From Verrucomicrobiota bacterium (GTDB taxonomy: Bacteria; Verrucomicrobiota; Kiritimatiellia; JAHIZV01), in NCBI GenBank assembly GCA_018814445.1, contig JAHIZV010000185.1, positions 1 to 49,225 of the forward strand: DNA of 49,225 nucleotides, written 5' to 3'. Position numbers and translations under genes: made by a program. The stretch's first letter is position 1, and every line of letters begins with the position of its first letter. Below, piece after piece: positions 7,980 to 16,264 of this stretch. The notes below the pieces were generated by a model that searched no databases, had not been told where the DNA came from, and saw only the letters and a program-made list of their open reading frames with translations.

Positions 7980-9410
7980 GTGAACGTATATCTTGTACAG
8001 CCGCCAGACTCGCCGCGGGCCGTGGAGCCCGTTGAGTCGATAGAAGGAGCTGAGGAGGTCTTTGCACCGCCTTTCAATCTTCTGTGCCTCGGCAACTATC
8101 TCTCGAAGTATACCCGCCATGTCTGCCGTTTCATCGACTGCCGTCTGCACTCCAATCTGGAGGCCGATCTTACGGAAGCGTTCTCTTCCCTTCCCGAGCC
8201 GTGTGTCCTTGTTCTCAACGCTCCGAATGCGGCTCTCGGTGAAGTAGTCGCGGTGCTGGAGATCGCAAAGCGCCATTTTCCCTCGATGCAAACGGTTCTT
8301 TGCGGCGATCACCCGTCACATTTCCCGCAGGACATCTCGCAACTGCCCAGCGTCGATTATGCCTGCATCGGGGATCCCGAACCGATTCTCCAGAAACTGC
8401 TTGACTATATCGATATGCCCCCCCGCCTGCGGCACATTCAGGGACTGTACATCAAGGGAGAGGATCGATGTGAGACATCCTGGCTCGATTCGCTTCGCCG
8501 GCTGTCGCTTCCCGAATGGGGCGACGTATTCTGGCGGGCCTACGACACCTCTACCTCGGGCAAGCACACGCGCGCCGAATTCCGTCTGACGCGCGGTCAC
8601 ACACGCCTTCCGGCCGACCGCGCTTTCGGCGGCACGCATGAACCATTTCGGGTCTGGCCTATGGAACAGGCCGCGCGAGCAATGCTCCACGCTGCCATAC
8701 CCGGAATTCACGAAGTCCAGCTAACCGACTCGCCCGGCGTGTGGACGCAGGAGCGCTTGATGCAGTGGTGTAACGCTCTCCAGCGCGTGCGCAATATTCA
8801 GCCCTGGGGATTGAACCTCCTGCCCGCGTCGCTGGACGAAGAGACTCTTGAGGCCATGCGTATTGCTTTCTGCCGGAAGGTGAACATTGTGTTTCCTTCC
8901 TGCAGTCCGACCGTTCTTGAGAAGTACGGCATCATCCTCTCTCCGCGCGATATCGCGTGGATGATCCAATTGCTTGAGGCCAACCGCATCAGGGTTCACA
9001 CGGAATTCTGGATCGGAGGACCCGAGGAGAAACGCGGCGAGCCAGATCGCATCCTGCGGATGATCCGCAGGCTTGGCAACCGCAGCTTCGCTGTCCGGCC
9101 GTTCCCTCTCGCCTTCGACTCTCCGCTCCACCGGCAGATGTCCCGCGTGCAGGAAGTCCCGCAACTGACCGAGTGGGTGAAGTGGGCCCGCGACCCGTGG
9201 GTCGAAACCAGGCCCATGCTTCTCTGGGGTGGAAATGAGTCCGTGCGAAGGATAACCGCTCAATGTCAGAGAATCGAAAAGGCCGTGCGTTTCAATCCTC
9301 TCCTCAAACTTCACGTCGCGCTGAAAAGCGGGAATCTTCCGGGCTGGATTGCCGCACTTGAAGATGCCGCGCTCCGTATGCTTCCTTTCGGGCATAAGAA
9401 GCATAACTGA
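7980..9410 (+). CDS. Degenerate B12-binding/radical-SAM-like protein lacking the cluster cysteines
   Basis: A 476-residue protein with the two-domain layout of B12-binding radical SAM enzymes. The N-terminal part (1-170) reads like a Rossmann B12-binding domain (FNLLCLGNYLSKY; VDYACIGDPEPILQKLLDY). The C-terminal part reads like the radical SAM barrel (VQLTDSPGVW for the usual xDDxF strand, WGLNLLPASLDEETLEAMR, FWIGGPEEKRGEPD for the usual GxPxET). The CxxxCxxC segment is replaced by TRGHTRLPADRAFGG, which has no cysteine, and no DxHxxG cobalamin ligand motif is present. It therefore should bind neither the 4Fe-4S cluster nor cobalamin in the normal way. The frame is open throughout, so it is a divergent protein rather than a decayed gene. 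Start GTG at 7980 with TGAGGG upstream. Confidence 0.75.
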   Translation: MNVYLVQPPDSPRAVEPVESIEGAEEVFAPPFNLLCLGNYLSKYTRHVCRFIDCRLHSNLEADLTEAFSSLPEPCVLVLNAPNAALGEVVAVLEIAKRHFPSMQTVLCGDHPSHFPQDISQLPSVDYACIGDPEPILQKLLDYIDMPPRLRHIQGLYIKGEDRCETSWLDSLRRLSLPEWGDVFWRAYDTSTSGKHTRAEFRLTRGHTRLPADRAFGGTHEPFRVWPMEQAARAMLHAAIPGIHEVQLTDSPGVWTQERLMQWCNALQRVRNIQPWGLNLLPASLDEETLEAMRIAFCRKVNIVFPSCSPTVLEKYGIILSPRDIAWMIQLLEANRIRVHTEFWIGGPEEKRGEPDRILRMIRRLGNRSFAVRPFPLAFDSPLHRQMSRVQEVPQLTEWVKWARDPWVETRPMLLWGGNESVRRITAQCQRIEKAVRFNPLLKLHVALKSGNLPGWIAALEDAALRMLPFGHKKHN

Positions 9411-9442
9411 CCCGGCACAGCCCTCCCCCTCGCTCCGGCGCC

Positions 9443-9472
9443 CCCGTCATTCTTCCAATGACCAATGACGGG
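9443..9472. terminator. Hairpin between convergent genes
   Basis: A perfect 9-bp stem, CCCGTCATT (9443-9451) and AATGACGGG (9464-9472), with a 12-base loop. It lies between the 3' ends of the radical-SAM-like gene and the convergent small coiled-coil gene. There is no T run on either strand, so it may be a bidirectional barrier rather than a classic intrinsic terminator. Confidence 0.4.
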
Positions 9473-9526
9473 TGGTGAAGTGGAGGTCAGTGACGCGCGT
9501 AGCGCAGATGACCGGATCGCCCAGAT

Positions 9527-9823
9527 TCAGCTCTTCCGAATCCTCATCTTATCCGCTTCCGCGGCATCCGTGACCCGCCGTATGTCGATGCGCTTCTTCT
9601 CCTGCAGGTCCTCGACTTCCTCGAAGTCTCCTTTTCCCCTCGCCTCCGCCAGTCGCTGTCCGGACATGATTTCTATTTCGGCTACCTTTGCCGACACGTC
9701 CCGCTCTATGCGGGCGATTTCTTCCTTCTGCTCTTCGGACAGGGATACGTCACTTCCGCTCCCCATTCGCTCCAGCGCCAGCTCGTACGCGCTCTTCAGT
9801 CCATGTTCTTTTTCACTCATCAT
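9527..9823 (-). CDS. Small acidic coiled-coil protein of unknown function
   Basis: A 98-residue, highly charged protein predicted to be almost all helix from about residue 28 on (SEEQKEEIARIERDVSAKV, then EVEDLQEKKRIDIRRVTD). It has no signal peptide and no cysteines. I recall similar short proteins (LKSAYELALERM... followed by a charged helix) as hypotheticals in PVC bacteria, but know of no function. It starts 14 bases after the stop of the flavoprotein gene upstream, with a GGGGGG tract in the Shine-Dalgarno position, so the two genes form an operon. The first two codons are both ATG, and either may start. Confidence 0.7.
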   Translation of the reverse strand: MMSEKEHGLKSAYELALERMGSGSDVSLSEEQKEEIARIERDVSAKVAEIEIMSGQRLAEARGKGDFEEVEDLQEKKRIDIRRVTDAAEADKMRIRKS

Positions 9824-9837
9824 CCGCCCCCCATCGC

Positions 9838-10857
9838 TCAGGAGAAGAGGTCATTGACCCGCCCGAGTTCAGACTCCGCCTCACCCACGAGTTCCGCGAA
9901 GATATCTTTCATAGGCATGACCTTCTTCGCCAGTCCCACGCTCTGCCCGGCCATCACCGACCCGGCCTCGACATCACCGTCCTGCACGGCCTTTCTGAGT
10001 CCGCCGACCCAGAATTCCTCAACGCGCATCTGCGCCGCTTCCCGATGAATGCGGCCTTCATTCAGTTCCCGGATGAGTTCGAGTTGAAGCGCATTAAAAT
10101 CCGTCATCGACTTATTGAGAAGGGCCCTCACAGGAACGACCGGCAGGCGCCGGTCGTACGTCGGTGTCGTTACGGCTTCGCGCGCGCGCGCTTTCGCGAA
10201 TCGGGCTTTGAATGCCGGATGCGCGGTGCATTCTTCGCTCATCACAAAACGCGTTCCCATCTGGACACCTGCCGCCCCCATCAGGAGGAGATGCGCCAGC
10301 ATCTTGCCCGTGGCAATGCCCCCCGCCACAAACACGGGTACGCCCGGGCGCTCAAACAGCACCTGCTGAAGCAGGATCGTAAGCGAAACGTGGCCGACGT
10401 GTCCGCCCGCTTCAGAACCCTCCAGCATCAAGGCATCAACGCCGAAACGGACCTGCTGTTCTGCTATCGAAAGCGTCGAAGCAAACGACATTGTCTTCTT
10501 GCCCGCCGATTTCATGGCTTCGACATCCTTCTTGTGCGGGAAATTCCCCGCGAAGATCACCAGCGGCACATCCTTTGACTTCAGGATTTCCATGTGCTGC
10601 TTGAAGTTCGGGGCGATCGTGATCAGGTTAACGGCGAAGGGATGTTCCAGGCCCGCCACGCACCGGTCAACCTCCTGTTCGAAGAGGTCCGGCGGCATAT
10701 TCCCGCCGGCCAGAATGCCGAAACCCCCATTGTCATGAACCGCCTTGACCAGCTTGAAGTCGCTTATCCAAGTCATCGCGCCGCACAGAATGGGATACCT
10801 GACCCCGAGGAAATCGCGCCCTTCGCCCCACATCTTATCGAGTAATTCGGTTTTCAT
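9838..10857 (-). CDS. FMN-dependent nitronate monooxygenase/FabK-like oxidoreductase
   Basis: A 339-residue TIM-barrel flavoprotein of the 2-nitropropane dioxygenase superfamily. Motifs include PILCGAMTWISD (FMN-binding N-terminus), GGFGILAGGNM, AVNLI, DALMLEGSEAGGHVGH (the EAGGH phosphate and catalytic region), VPVFVAGGIATG and GAAGVQMGTRFV. Members are either nitronate monooxygenases, which detoxify propionate-3-nitronate, or FabK-type enoyl-ACP reductases. The sequence alone does not decide here, and no fab genes adjoin. AGGAC precedes the ATG. It is divergent from fixC and leads the small coiled-coil gene. Confidence 0.85.
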   Translation of the reverse strand: MKTELLDKMWGEGRDFLGVRYPILCGAMTWISDFKLVKAVHDNGGFGILAGGNMPPDLFEQEVDRCVAGLEHPFAVNLITIAPNFKQHMEILKSKDVPLVIFAGNFPHKKDVEAMKSAGKKTMSFASTLSIAEQQVRFGVDALMLEGSEAGGHVGHVSLTILLQQVLFERPGVPVFVAGGIATGKMLAHLLLMGAAGVQMGTRFVMSEECTAHPAFKARFAKARAREAVTTPTYDRRLPVVPVRALLNKSMTDFNALQLELIRELNEGRIHREAAQMRVEEFWVGGLRKAVQDGDVEAGSVMAGQSVGLAKKVMPMKDIFAELVGEAESELGRVNDLFS

Positions 10858-10904
10858 GTCAGCCGTCCTTCGCTTTCGTGAACCTGATTTTTCCCCGTCA
10901 GAAA

Positions 10905-10929
10905 GCCTGATTCTGAAATGTAATCAGGC
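10905..10929. promoter_or_regulatory. Operator-like dyad in the fixC divergent region
   Basis: GCCTGATT (10905-10912) and AATCAGGC (10922-10929) form a perfect 8-bp dyad with a 9-base spacer. A third half-site, CCTGATT, lies about 20 bases away at 10883-10889. The position between two divergent genes fits a repressor or activator site. The evidence is the symmetry and placement only. Confidence 0.35.
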
Positions 10930-11002
10930 CTTGCACAACGCCTAAATCATGCGTGACCCCGGCCTGAGAGGAAAAGACATGGTGCATCATCCAAAGAAGG
11001 TC

Positions 11003-11030
11003 TTGGCAAATCCGTCGTTTTCCCTAACAT
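11003..11030 (+). promoter_or_regulatory. Promoter of the fixC operon
   Basis: TTGGCA at 11003-11008, a 16-base spacer and TAACAT at 11025-11030. The -10 box ends 10 bases before the fixC ATG, and no Shine-Dalgarno sequence is present, so the first gene of the operon may be leaderless. Confidence 0.45.
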
Positions 11031-11040
11031 TTGGCCGATC

Positions 11041-12369
11041 ATGAGCGCAGAAGATACCGTCAAAGTCGATGCTATCGTGGTCGGCGGCGGACCAGGCGGA
11101 CTGGCCGCAGCTTTGACCATGGCCCAGGGAGGTCTGGAGGTAATCCTCGTTGAGCGCGGCGAATACGCCGGCTCCAAGAACGTGGGCGGACTTTTCTATG
11201 GGACCATATTGAACCAACTCATTCCCGATGCATTCAAGCAGGCTCCGATCGAACGTACCGTTTCGAAGCGGAGCATCACCTACCTCGGCGACGGGACGCA
11301 CATGTCTCTGACCTTCGGCGCGGATGCGTGGTCTCAACCTCCTTACAACAACACCTATGTCGTGCATCGCGCGCAATTCGACCGCTGGCTGGCATCCCAG
11401 GTGGAAGAAGCCGGAGCGACGCTGCTTGAAGGTATGGTGGTCGATGGTCTGATTTATGAGGGTGAAGGCGCGGGCAGGAAGGCTGTCGGTGTTCAACTTC
11501 GCGGTGACGAGGCTTTCTACGCGGATGTGATTGTACTCGCGGACGGGGCCAACTGTCTCGTGAGCGAGAAAGTCCGCGAAGAACTCGCTATGCCCGGCGG
11601 AAAGATCAAACAGGAATACGCTGTCGGCGTGAAGGAAATCATCAGCCTGCCGAAAGAGACCATTGAAGCCCGCTTCAATCTGAAGGACAATGAGGGTGTC
11701 GCGTACGACTTCCTGGGTGTCCCGTTTGAAGGGCTCATTGGCGGTGGTTTCATCTACACCGCGAAGGACTCGATTCATCTGGGTTCCGTCGCCCGTATCG
11801 AGAGCCTTGTGGAATCAGGATTCACCCCAAGCGGCCTGAACGATCGATTCAAACAGCATCCCGCAGTCAGCAGACTCATCGATGGTGGTGAACTGCTTGA
11901 GTATTCGGGCCACATGCTCCCGGAGGGCGGTTACGATGCCATCGGCAGTCTCACGGCGAACGGCGTTATGATCGTGGGAGACGCCGCGGGCCTTCTGAAT
12001 ATGTCTCTCTATAAGGAAGGTACGAACCACGCAATGGAATCCGGCATGTATGCCGGACAGGCGGCGGTGGCAGCCAAGGAGAAGAAAGACTACTCCAGGT
12101 CGGGGCTTGCTCTCTATGAAGAGAAACTCGCCGAGGGCATCGCTCTGAAGGACGTGAAGAAGTACAAGGACCTTCCCGATATTCTCACGAGCGCCCCCGA
12201 ACTCCTGTCGCTTTACCCGAAGAAGATCAACCAGCTCATGGTCGACTATTTCACGGTGAACGCGGAACCTAAGGCCGTGACACAGAAGGCGGCCATGAAG
12301 AACTTCATGAAAGATATGTCGAAGATCAAGCTGCTCAGGAATGCCTTCAAGGCGCGCAAACTTATGTGA
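11041..12369 (+). CDS. fixC: FixC-type ETF:quinone oxidoreductase
   Basis: A 442-residue FAD protein that passes electrons from electron-transfer flavoprotein to the quinone pool, working with FixX. The N-terminal dinucleotide motif GGGPGGLAAALTMAQGG is at residues 14-30 (VDAIVVGGGPGG), followed by VERGEYAGSKN. The FAD-closing motif MIVGDAAGLLNMSLYKEGTNHAMESG is near residue 310. Its length matches FixC rather than the longer mitochondrial-type ETF-QO, because the iron-sulfur domain is the separate fixX gene 15 bases downstream. No transmembrane helix is present, so membrane contact is presumably monotopic. The window's men genes suggest menaquinone as acceptor. Confidence 0.92.
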   Translation: MSAEDTVKVDAIVVGGGPGGLAAALTMAQGGLEVILVERGEYAGSKNVGGLFYGTILNQLIPDAFKQAPIERTVSKRSITYLGDGTHMSLTFGADAWSQPPYNNTYVVHRAQFDRWLASQVEEAGATLLEGMVVDGLIYEGEGAGRKAVGVQLRGDEAFYADVIVLADGANCLVSEKVREELAMPGGKIKQEYAVGVKEIISLPKETIEARFNLKDNEGVAYDFLGVPFEGLIGGGFIYTAKDSIHLGSVARIESLVESGFTPSGLNDRFKQHPAVSRLIDGGELLEYSGHMLPEGGYDAIGSLTANGVMIVGDAAGLLNMSLYKEGTNHAMESGMYAGQAAVAAKEKKDYSRSGLALYEEKLAEGIALKDVKKYKDLPDILTSAPELLSLYPKKINQLMVDYFTVNAEPKAVTQKAAMKNFMKDMSKIKLLRNAFKARKLM

Positions 12370-12384
12370 TGAGAGGCGGAAACC

Positions 12385-12681
12385 ATGGGTAAGATTCTCG
12401 AACTCACTGTTGAGGACAAGCTCTACACAACGAAATATGAAACCGATAGCCGCTCGCACATCAAGGTGAACGGCGATCTTTGCCGCACGTGCAGCAGCAA
12501 GCCGTGTCTCCGCTTCTGCTCGGGCGACGTGTATAAGATCAACCCGAGCGAACCTGATCAGGTCACGGTCAATTATGAGAATTGTCTCGAATGCGGGACG
12601 TGCCGTCACGGCTGTCCCTTTAACGCCATCGACTGGCAGTATCCGGATGGCGCAATGGGTGTAAAATACAGATATGGTTAA
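12385..12681 (+). CDS. fixX: FixX ferredoxin-like protein
   Basis: A 98-residue ferredoxin-like subunit of the FixCX ETF:quinone oxidoreductase. The cysteines are in a first set CRTCSSKPCLRFC (about residues 33-45) and a second set CLECGTCRHGCP (about 71-82). The second is a standard CxxCxxCxxxCP and, with a cysteine from the first set, should bind a 4Fe-4S cluster. FixX proteins typically hold one or two such clusters. GAGGCGG precedes the ATG. It lies between fixC and etfB, in the order C-X-B-A rather than the A-B-C-X order of nitrogen-fixing bacteria. Confidence 0.92.
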   Translation: MGKILELTVEDKLYTTKYETDSRSHIKVNGDLCRTCSSKPCLRFCSGDVYKINPSEPDQVTVNYENCLECGTCRHGCPFNAIDWQYPDGAMGVKYRYG

Positions 12682-12749
12682 TGACGGCGGGTTGATGACG
12701 TAAAATGTCAACCATGCCCATCAACCGGGAACCATTAGAGGGAGGAAAG

Positions 12750-13529
12750 ATGTCCTATAACTGCATAGTAATCGTACGAGAGGTCTGGGATACCCGTGAC
12801 CTCACTGGAAGTGTTCTGGCGGACAATGGAAGCATCAAGGACAGCATGCTGACCCGTTTTGAGCCGGAAGACATGAACGCGCTGGAAATGGCCCTGCGCA
12901 TCAAGGACGAGCATGGCGGGAAAGTCACCGCTTTTTCGGTGGGGACACCGAAGCAGGTCGATGTTCTGCGTGAGTGCCTGTATCGCGGCGTCGATGAAGT
13001 CGTCAGGGTCGATGCCGGTGCTTCGTCGCTCGGAACCCAGGCCGCCGCGCAGCTTCTTGCCGATGCAATCGGAAAAGCCGGTCAGTACGATCTGATATGC
13101 GTGGGCGTCACCGTCGCCGACGGCGAGAGTTCCATGCTCGGCACTCACGTCGCCGGCAAGCTGGGCATCGAGCAGGTATCTTATGTCGATGCGATTGAGG
13201 AAATCGGCGAAGGCCGGGTAGTCGGCAAGCGCGGCATCGAAATGGGCTACGAATATATCGAAGCTCCCCTTCCCGCTCTCCTGTCCGTCGGCGTCGCCCT
13301 GGTTGAGGACGACCCGCGTACCCCCCGGAGTGCGAAGGCCATGCTTAAACTGAAAGCGAAGAAGGCGGAGATTCCTTCCGCCGACGTCGACGCATCGGCC
13401 GTCACGAGCCCGGTGAGCATCGCCGGGCGCGAAGCTGTTCCCGAGCGCGCCGTGGAATCGAAAGACGTCGCCGCGGAAGACGAAACCGCTCTCAAGTCAA
13501 TGCTTGATGATGTTCTGAAAGGAGAATAG
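12750..13529 (+). CDS. etfB: Electron transfer flavoprotein beta subunit (FixA/EtfB)
   Basis: About 259 residues. The ETF small subunit binds AMP or, in bifurcating forms, a second FAD. The sequence opens with YNCIVIVREVWDTRDLTG, has RFEPEDMNALEMALRIKD (the NPxDxxAxExAL helix of the family) and VGVTVADGESSMLGTHVAG (the nucleotide-binding loop), then ENPLPALL-like EAPLPALLSVG. The loop GESSMLG differs from the usual DDSGQTG of simple ETFs and the GDTAQVG seen in many bifurcating ones, so the nucleotide cannot be read off. The start at 12750 follows GGAGGAAAG. A longer frame from 12705 lacks this support. Confidence 0.9.
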   Translation: MSYNCIVIVREVWDTRDLTGSVLADNGSIKDSMLTRFEPEDMNALEMALRIKDEHGGKVTAFSVGTPKQVDVLRECLYRGVDEVVRVDAGASSLGTQAAAQLLADAIGKAGQYDLICVGVTVADGESSMLGTHVAGKLGIEQVSYVDAIEEIGEGRVVGKRGIEMGYEYIEAPLPALLSVGVALVEDDPRTPRSAKAMLKLKAKKAEIPSADVDASAVTSPVSIAGREAVPERAVESKDVAAEDETALKSMLDDVLKGE

Positions 13530-13532
13530 CGG

Positions 13533-14486
13533 ATGTCGAATATACTCGTTTATGCGGAAATCGAAGACGGCGTCGTTCACGACGTCAGCCTCCAGTGTCT
13601 TGCGAAGGGCCGCGAAATCGCGGACGCCTCAAGTGGAAAAGTGGATTGCCTTGCCGTTGGCTCCGGCATCCGCGCGGCGGCCGAGGGGCTTGGTGCTTTC
13701 GGTGCCGAGGCAGTGTTTGTGGCCGAGGACGCCAAACTGGAACAGTATCTGACGTCCCCGTTCAAAAAAGTTGTCAGCGACTTCCTGAAGACCAACAGCT
13801 ATGACCTCATCCTGTTCCCCGCCACGACAGTCGGCGATGATCTCGCCCCGGCCGTGGCGGAAGCACTGGGTGTTGCCTGTGTTCTTCACTGCGACGGGCT
13901 TGCGGGCGATGCACTTACACGCCTTGAGTTCGACCGCAAGGTAAGCACAACGTACAAGGCTGAAGGATGCACGATCGCGTCTCTTAAAGACGGAATAGCC
14001 GTTGCGGGAGCCCCTGACAGTTCACGTTCAGCCCAGGTGAGCGATGTGGCTGTGGAACTGGATGCGGCGTCGACCAAATCGAAAGTCCTGCGCCGGGATG
14101 TCGCGAAAAAGACGGTCAATCTCAAGGACGCGAAGATCATCGTCGCGGGTGGCGCCGGCGTCGGCACGAAAGAGAACTTCTCGCTGATCGAGGAACTCGC
14201 CGATGCCCTCGGTGCGCAGATCGGCGCAACACGCGCCGTTGTCGATGCAGGCTGGCTTCCGGCCGATCATCAGATAGGGCAGACGGGCGTCACCGTCAGG
14301 CCGGCCGTCTATATCGCATGTGGTATCAGCGGCGCCGTTCAGCATCGTGTCGGCATGCTGGATTCCGGCAAGATCATCGCTATCAACACTGACAAGAATG
14401 CGCCGATCTTCAAGATTGCCCACTACAAGATCGAAGGGGATCTGAAGGAAGTCCTGCCCAAACTCGTGAAACTCATCAAGGCCTGA
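13533..14486 (+). CDS. etfA: Electron transfer flavoprotein alpha subunit (FixB/EtfA)
   Basis: A 317-residue FAD-binding ETF large subunit. The C-terminal FAD domain shows the standard motifs IIVAGGAGVG, GATRAVVDAGWLPADHQIGQTG, VRPAVYIACGISGAVQHRVGM and IIAINTDKNAPIFKIAHY. The N-terminal domain (1-180) pairs with EtfB. The gene begins three bases after the etfB stop, with AGGAGA upstream, so stoichiometric expression is expected. It accepts electrons from the acyl-CoA dehydrogenase encoded next and passes them to FixCX. Whether it also bifurcates to ferredoxin or NAD is open. Confidence 0.93.
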   Translation: MSNILVYAEIEDGVVHDVSLQCLAKGREIADASSGKVDCLAVGSGIRAAAEGLGAFGAEAVFVAEDAKLEQYLTSPFKKVVSDFLKTNSYDLILFPATTVGDDLAPAVAEALGVACVLHCDGLAGDALTRLEFDRKVSTTYKAEGCTIASLKDGIAVAGAPDSSRSAQVSDVAVELDAASTKSKVLRRDVAKKTVNLKDAKIIVAGGAGVGTKENFSLIEELADALGAQIGATRAVVDAGWLPADHQIGQTGVTVRPAVYIACGISGAVQHRVGMLDSGKIIAINTDKNAPIFKIAHYKIEGDLKEVLPKLVKLIKA

Positions 14487-14520
14487 TTACAGCCGAGAAC
14501 GAACCCAGCGGAGAAAGCAA

Positions 14521-16203
14521 ATGCCCGGAGAAAACTTCTACACCGAGAACAAAGATCTCAAGTTCCTGATGGACGAGATCATCGACTGGAAAGCCATCGT
14601 CGATCTGAAGGAAAAGATTGGCGATGAGGAATGCCCGTATGACGATGCCGAAGAGGCGAAGGCTACGTATCTTGGGATGTTGGAAGATCCCGTCGGCGAC
14701 ATCGCAGCGAAGCGCTTCGCGCCGCGTGCTGAAGAAGTCGATACCATCGGCTGTCAGTACAAAGACGGGGAAGTGATCTTTCCCGAGGGTCTGAAGAGAA
14801 ATCTGCAGGACCTGATGGACGCTCAGCTTATGGGTATGACGATTCCGAGGGAATACGGCGGACTGCAGTTCCCTGAAACAGTCTACACCGCCGCGATTGA
14901 AGTCGTCTCGCAGGCAGACGCTTCGCTGATGAACTTCTTTGGTCTCCAGGGCGGAATTGCCGAGACGATCATGGAGTTCGCCTCGGATGAGCTGAAACAG
15001 CAGTACCTGCCACGCATGAGCACCGGCGAGTTCACGGGCGCGATGGCTCTGACGGAGCCGGATGCCGGAAGTGATTTGGCCGCTGTTTCCGCAAAAGCTG
15101 ATATCGAGGCCGAGATCGATCCCGAAACCGGAATGTGGCACATCAACGGCACCAAGCGCTTCATCACTAACGGATGTGGTGACGTGATTCTTGTCCTTGC
15201 CCGCAGCGAAGATGCGTCCAGGAAATCCGGCGGGCGCGGTCTGAGCTTCTTCCTCGTCGAAAAAGGCGACACGGTCAAAGTCAGGCGAATTGAGAACAAA
15301 CTCGGTATTCACGGGTCCCCCACCTGCGAGTTATACTTTGATAACTCCCCCGCCTATCTCATCGGTAGACGCGGTATGGGGCTTGCCCGTTACACTGCAT
15401 GGCTCATGCTCGCCGCTCGCCTGGCAATCGGCGCCCAGGCGCAAGGGATTGCGGAAGCTGCGCTTCAGGAATCGCTGAAGTACGCCGAGGAGCGCGAACA
15501 GTTCGGCAAGCCGATCAGACAGTTCCCGCAGGTCGCCGCGATGCTCGCAAATATGCGTGTCTACACAGAAGCTTCGCGGGCGCTTCTCTATGCAACCAGC
15601 GAAATCGTGGATCTTCATCAGGGCGCTGAAAGACGCGAACTGAAAGAGGAGACGAAAGCATATGGCAAGCTCGCGGAAGCGCTGACGCCGATCGCGAAGT
15701 ACTACAGCACCGAGATCGCGAACAAGATATGCTACGACGCAATTCAGATTCACGGCGGTAACGGCTTCATGAAGGACTACCCCGTCGAGCGCCTGTATCG
15801 CGACGTGCGCATTACCAACATCTACGAAGGAACATCGCAGATCCAGGTCAACTGGGGTATCAGCCGCCTCGTCCGAGGGGACCTCAACGAGTACATCGCC
15901 GGTCTTGCGGAAAAGGTCACGCGGAACCCCGAGCTGAAAGCGGAAGTCGATAAGGCTGCCGCAGTGCTTCAGGAGTGCCTCGCCTTCCTCAAGGAGAAGG
16001 ATGTTGGTTACAGAGAGTTGATCGCACCCCATGCGGTGGACATATTCATCGATGTGGCCGTAGGATACCTCTTCCTCGCGCAGGCCGAGAAATGGGAGTA
16101 CAAGGTGGAAGTAGCCCGGAAATTCATCCACGACATGGCTCCGCGGGTGGAGATGAACCGCCAGTACACGCTCGACGCCCTGCTGGTTGAACTGAATCCG
16201 TAA
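14521..16203 (+). CDS. Long-form acyl-CoA dehydrogenase
   Basis: A 560-residue flavoenzyme that oxidises an acyl-CoA to the 2-enoyl-CoA and reduces ETF. The core has MALTEPDAGSDLAAVSAKA, INGTKRFITNG, the YAEEREQFGKPIRQF helix and QIHGGNGFMKDYPVERLYRD. The catalytic base is E436 in IYEGTSQIQ. The protein is about 170 residues longer than the 380-residue short-chain type, with a 60-70 residue N-terminal extension and a helical C-terminal domain (about 445-560). Substrate chain length cannot be predicted. It is the last gene of the fixCX-etfBA operon and ends just before a strong terminator, so it is probably the operon's dedicated electron donor. Confidence 0.92.
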   Translation: MPGENFYTENKDLKFLMDEIIDWKAIVDLKEKIGDEECPYDDAEEAKATYLGMLEDPVGDIAAKRFAPRAEEVDTIGCQYKDGEVIFPEGLKRNLQDLMDAQLMGMTIPREYGGLQFPETVYTAAIEVVSQADASLMNFFGLQGGIAETIMEFASDELKQQYLPRMSTGEFTGAMALTEPDAGSDLAAVSAKADIEAEIDPETGMWHINGTKRFITNGCGDVILVLARSEDASRKSGGRGLSFFLVEKGDTVKVRRIENKLGIHGSPTCELYFDNSPAYLIGRRGMGLARYTAWLMLAARLAIGAQAQGIAEAALQESLKYAEEREQFGKPIRQFPQVAAMLANMRVYTEASRALLYATSEIVDLHQGAERRELKEETKAYGKLAEALTPIAKYYSTEIANKICYDAIQIHGGNGFMKDYPVERLYRDVRITNIYEGTSQIQVNWGISRLVRGDLNEYIAGLAEKVTRNPELKAEVDKAAAVLQECLAFLKEKDVGYRELIAPHAVDIFIDVAVGYLFLAQAEKWEYKVEVARKFIHDMAPRVEMNRQYTLDALLVELNP

Positions 16204-16229
16204 GGCACGAAGATCGATTGTGATCAGGA

Positions 16230-16261
16230 ACGGAGACGCAGACACCTGCGTCTCCGTTTTT
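16230..16261 (+). terminator. Intrinsic terminator of the fixC-acyl-CoA dehydrogenase operon
   Basis: A perfect 12-bp stem, ACGGAGACGCAG (16230-16241) and its complement (16246-16257), with the tetraloop ACAC and a run of five T. It lies 27 bases past the dehydrogenase stop and just before the convergent rhomboid gene's stop. Confidence 0.92.
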
Positions 16262-16264
16262 CTG

